Assembly (NCBI GenBank): GCA_900752475.1
Contig: CAADVJ010000210.1
Location: 1-7,886 of the forward strand
Direction: 5' to 3'
From: an uncultured Collinsella sp.
GTDB lineage: Bacteria > Actinomycetota > Coriobacteriia > Coriobacteriales > Coriobacteriaceae
Length of the DNA: 7,886 bases
Part shown: piece by piece, positions 5,433 through 7,886 of the stretch
Layout: each line of letters begins with the position of its first letter
Position numbering within the stretch: the first letter of the stretch is position 1
The notes under the pieces: model-generated
Databases searched by the model: none
What the model was told of the DNA's origin: nothing
What the model saw: the letters and a program-made list of their open reading frames with translations, nothing else
Position numbers and translations under genes: made by a program

Positions 5433-7886
5433 CTACCCGCGGCGACGGGCGCGGCTGTACGGCGTATCCACCATGGGCAGATCTGGACGCAGCTTGCCGT
5501 CAAACGCGCGGTAGGCGTTCTGTACGGCAGGCGCCGTGGGGATTGTTGCGATCTCGCCGATGCCCTTGCCGCCATATGCCACGGGCAGCAGCTCGTCCTT
5601 CTCCACGTAGATGGCATGGATATCCGGAATCTCGGGCGCACGGAACAGCCCGAGCGTACCGTACCTTGCCTGGGGCACGCAGTCCTTGAGCGGCCAGTCC
5701 TCGGTAAGCGCATAGCCCATACCCATGAGCACACCGCCTTCGATCTGACCCTGGATGGAGATGGGGTTGACCACCTTGCCGGAATCGTGTGCGGCATAGA
5801 CCTCGCTTACGCGGCCGTCATCATCCAGAATGACCACATGCGTGGCAAAGCCGTAGCAGATGTGGCTCTTGGGATTGGGAACGTCGGCGCCCAGCTTGTC
5901 GGTCGGCTCCAGATACACGTAGCCAAACTCGCATCCCTCGAGCGCCTTGATGGCGGTCGCGGGATCCTGGGGATGCATGCCCTGGCCGGCGACGAGTTCC
6001 TGTGCGCGCAGCTGATAGGCGCGACCGTCGTCGTACTCGATCTTGACACCGTCACCATGCGCGCTCACGGGAGCATCGGGTGCGGGCTTGCCGGCCTCGA
6101 TGCCAACCATGGCATCGCGCAGCAGGAAAGCGGCACCGCGCACGGCCTCGCCGGTCACGACCGTCTGACGCGAGCCAGACGTGGTGCCGGAGTCGGGAGC
6201 GTTCTCGGTGGAACACTCGCCGTTGGCGATGCAGCTCAGCGGCAGACCGCAGGCCTCGGCAACGTCCTGCAAAAAGACCGTGTTGCAGCCCTGGCCGATG
6301 TCGGACGTAGCGGCATAGACCACGGCCACGCCGTTCTCGACGCGAATCTTGCAGCGGCCGGCATCGGGCAGGCCAACGCCCACGCCAGCGTTCTTCATGG
6401 CACAGGCGATACCGGCGTGTCCGGGATGCACATAGTAGGCATCCTTGACCTCGAGCAGCGTCTCCTTAAGCGCCGTGGAGCAGTCGGCAATCTGGCCGTT
6501 GGGCAGAACCTCGCCCGGCTCGATGGCGTTGCGGTAGCGAATCTCCCACGGATCCAGGCCGACCTTCTCTGCCAGCAGGTCGATCAGGCTCTCGAGCGCA
6601 AACTCGGACTGGCACACGCCAAAGCCGCGGTACGCGCCGGCGGGCGGGTTGTTGGTGTAGTAGCCATAACCGCGAATGTCGGTGTTCTGGTACTTGTAGG
6701 GGCCGACGGCATGCGTGCAGGCGCGCTCGAGCACCGGGCCGCACAGCGACGCGTAGGCGCCGGTGTCAAAGTTGATCTCGCAATCCAGGCCGGTAAAGTT
6801 GCCCTCGGCGTCGCAGCCCAGCGTAAAGGTGCCGTCCATGGCGTGGCGCTTGGGATGGAACGCGAGCGACTCGGCGCGCGTGAGCTTGCACTTCACAGGA
6901 CGCTGGAACTTATAGGCAGCGAGCGCGGCCAGGGGCTGGGTGGACACGTCCTCCTTGCCGCCAAAGCCGCCCCCCACGAGCATGGTCTCGACGACCACGC
7001 GCTCGGGCTCGCTATCCCAGCCAAACATGTGAGCGCACTCTTTGCGCGTGTCGTAGGCGCCCTGGTCGGTCGACTGTACCTTGACGCCGTTCTTGTACGG
7101 GTAGGCGACGGCGCACTCGGGCTCCAAAAAGGCGTGCTCGGTAAAGGGCGTGGTAAAGCGCTGCGTCACGGTAAACGCGCTCTCCGCCAGCGCCTTGGCG
7201 GCGTCGCCACGCGTCACGTGACGGCTCTGGCATACGTTGTCCTTGAGCTCCACCGTGTTGCCAAAGGCAAAGAAGCTGTCGTGCAGGCGCGGGGTGTCGG
7301 CAGCCCTGGCCTCGGCGATGTTGCGCACGGGCTCCAGAGGCTCGTAATCAATCTTGACGAGCTTCTTGGCCTTCTCGAGCGTCGCCTCGTCCTCGGCGAC
7401 CACCAGCACAATGGCATCGCCCACGCAGCGGGTGATATCGCCCGCCGCGATCATGACGTCCCAGTCCTGGATAAGGTGGCCGACTTGGTTGACCGGCACG
7501 TCCTCGGCGCGCAGGATGCCCACCACACCAGGCAGGGCCTCGGCCTTGGAGGTATCAATGGAGAGCACGCGGGCGCGCGGATACTTGGAGCGCACGGCGC
7601 TGGCATAGGTCAGGCCCGGCTGATCGAGCTCATCGATGTCGTCGGGATACTTGCCCTCGCCGAGCACCTTCTTGCGCACGTCAATACGGAAGGCGCGCTT
7701 GCCCACGCCGTAGTCGTCGCCGCGCTCCAAGTCCTCGTCGATCTGTTTTTCGCCGCGGAGCACCGCGGCTGCCAGCGAAATGCCCTCGATAATCTTCTTG
7801 TAGCCGGTGCAGCGGCAGACGTTACCGCGAATGGCGTACTTGATCTGCTCCTCGGTGGGCTCGGGATCCTCGGCGATGAGCGCCGC
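5433..7886 (-). CDS. Xanthine dehydrogenase-type molybdenum hydroxylase, fused [2Fe-2S] and molybdopterin domains (5' end outside window)
   Basis: The frame is open from the right edge to the TAG at 5433-5435, giving 817 visible residues; the start lies beyond the window. A GTG at 7763 is internal, not the start: the 41 codons before it encode the end of a [2Fe-2S] domain with CRCTGY (visible residues 24-29), the second cluster motif of the family. The molybdopterin part follows, with GGGFGGK (305-311), AYRGFG (418-423, Arg420 at the substrate-binding position), IGQGCNT (530-536), SGSRQTVVTGEA (570-581) and GGKGIGE (772-778), whose Glu778 is the expected catalytic base. Glu339 aligns with the glutamate that binds purine in bovine xanthine oxidase, which favours a purine over an aldehyde substrate. 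The enzyme would hydroxylate xanthine or a related purine in the cytoplasm. In many bacteria these two domains are separate subunits; fusion is typical of selenium-dependent xanthine dehydrogenases, but selenium use cannot be read here. An FAD subunit is not in the window. Confidence 0.92.
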   Translation of the reverse strand, partial: AALIAEDPEPTEEQIKYAIRGNVCRCTGYKKIIEGISLAAAVLRGEKQIDEDLERGDDYGVGKRAFRIDVRKKVLGEGKYPDDIDELDQPGLTYASAVRSKYPRARVLSIDTSKAEALPGVVGILRAEDVPVNQVGHLIQDWDVMIAAGDITRCVGDAIVLVVAEDEATLEKAKKLVKIDYEPLEPVRNIAEARAADTPRLHDSFFAFGNTVELKDNVCQSRHVTRGDAAKALAESAFTVTQRFTTPFTEHAFLEPECAVAYPYKNGVKVQSTDQGAYDTRKECAHMFGWDSEPERVVVETMLVGGGFGGKEDVSTQPLAALAAYKFQRPVKCKLTRAESLAFHPKRHAMDGTFTLGCDAEGNFTGLDCEINFDTGAYASLCGPVLERACTHAVGPYKYQNTDIRGYGYYTNNPPAGAYRGFGVCQSEFALESLIDLLAEKVGLDPWEIRYRNAIEPGEVLPNGQIADCSTALKETLLEVKDAYYVHPGHAGIACAMKNAGVGVGLPDAGRCKIRVENGVAVVYAATSDIGQGCNTVFLQDVAEACGLPLSCIANGECSTENAPDSGTTSGSRQTVVTGEAVRGAAFLLRDAMVGIEAGKPAPDAPVSAHGDGVKIEYDDGRAYQLRAQELVAGQGMHPQDPATAIKALEGCEFGYVYLEPTDKLGADVPNPKSHICYGFATHVVILDDDGRVSEVYAAHDSGKVVNPISIQGQIEGGVLMGMGYALTEDWPLKDCVPQARYGTLGLFRAPEIPDIHAIYVEKDELLPVAYGGKGIGEIATIPTAPAVQNAYRAFDGKLRPDLPMVDTPYSRARRRG

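Noticed and set aside
5105..5797. A 230-residue minus-strand open frame across array 2 and the 3' end of the hydroxylase gene
   Set aside because: Its first half is an out-of-frame shadow of the hydroxylase and its second half is repeat sequence; there is no domain and no ribosome site.

Overview
The window looks like an accessory stretch of a GC-rich bacterial chromosome, probably a gut Coriobacteriia such as Collinsella. This rests on the overall look of the sequence (GC-rich coding regions, DUF4143 and DUF234 ATPases, an AbiEi-like protein, an Fe-S/molybdopterin hydroxylase) and has not been checked against any database, so treat the taxon as a guess.

Layout, left to right. Bases 1-358 hold no confident gene: a minus-strand terminator-like hairpin lies at 63-109, and a short hydrophobic reading frame on the plus strand ends at 228. 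A minus-strand AAA_14/DUF4143 ATPase (359-1654) follows. Its upstream region carries five copies of a 23-bp direct repeat in exact register (1691-1788). Next is a second minus-strand ATPase of the archaeal-type AAA/DUF234 family (1840-3231). Its Shine-Dalgarno sequence abuts a near-perfect palindrome with 25-bp arms (3247-3302). Bases 3303-3946 contain an array of five 46-bp quasi-palindromic units (3358-3650) and then an AT-richer leader. A plus-strand AbiEi-antitoxin-like protein with an endonuclease-like C-terminus is at 3947-4945. A second array of five 46-bp units (5018-5310), with a decayed sixth unit in register before it, fills the convergent gap to the next gene. A minus-strand terminator (5328-5361) closes off the last gene, a xanthine-dehydrogenase-type molybdenum hydroxylase (5433 to beyond the right edge). 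That gene's frame is open to the window end and carries the tail of a fused [2Fe-2S] domain.

Working together. The hydroxylase is a metabolic gene, probably purine catabolism, and is unrelated in function to the rest. The three genes to its left are accessory. The two ATPases share a design (P-loop ATPase, winged helix, PD-(D/E)XK-like C-terminus), and the third gene also shows a nuclease-fold signature. Each ATPase has its own conspicuous upstream element, direct repeats in one case and a palindrome in the other, which suggests separate self-regulation rather than one operon.

The most notable structure is the hairpin repeat family. Ten units of exactly 46 bp, spaced 61-62 bp apart, are split five and five on either side of the AbiEi-like gene. 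The stems keep their pairing through paired changes at some positions, and two units are inverted without breaking the register. This resembles REP/BIME-type elements in organisation, but no REP-associated transposase is present in the window.
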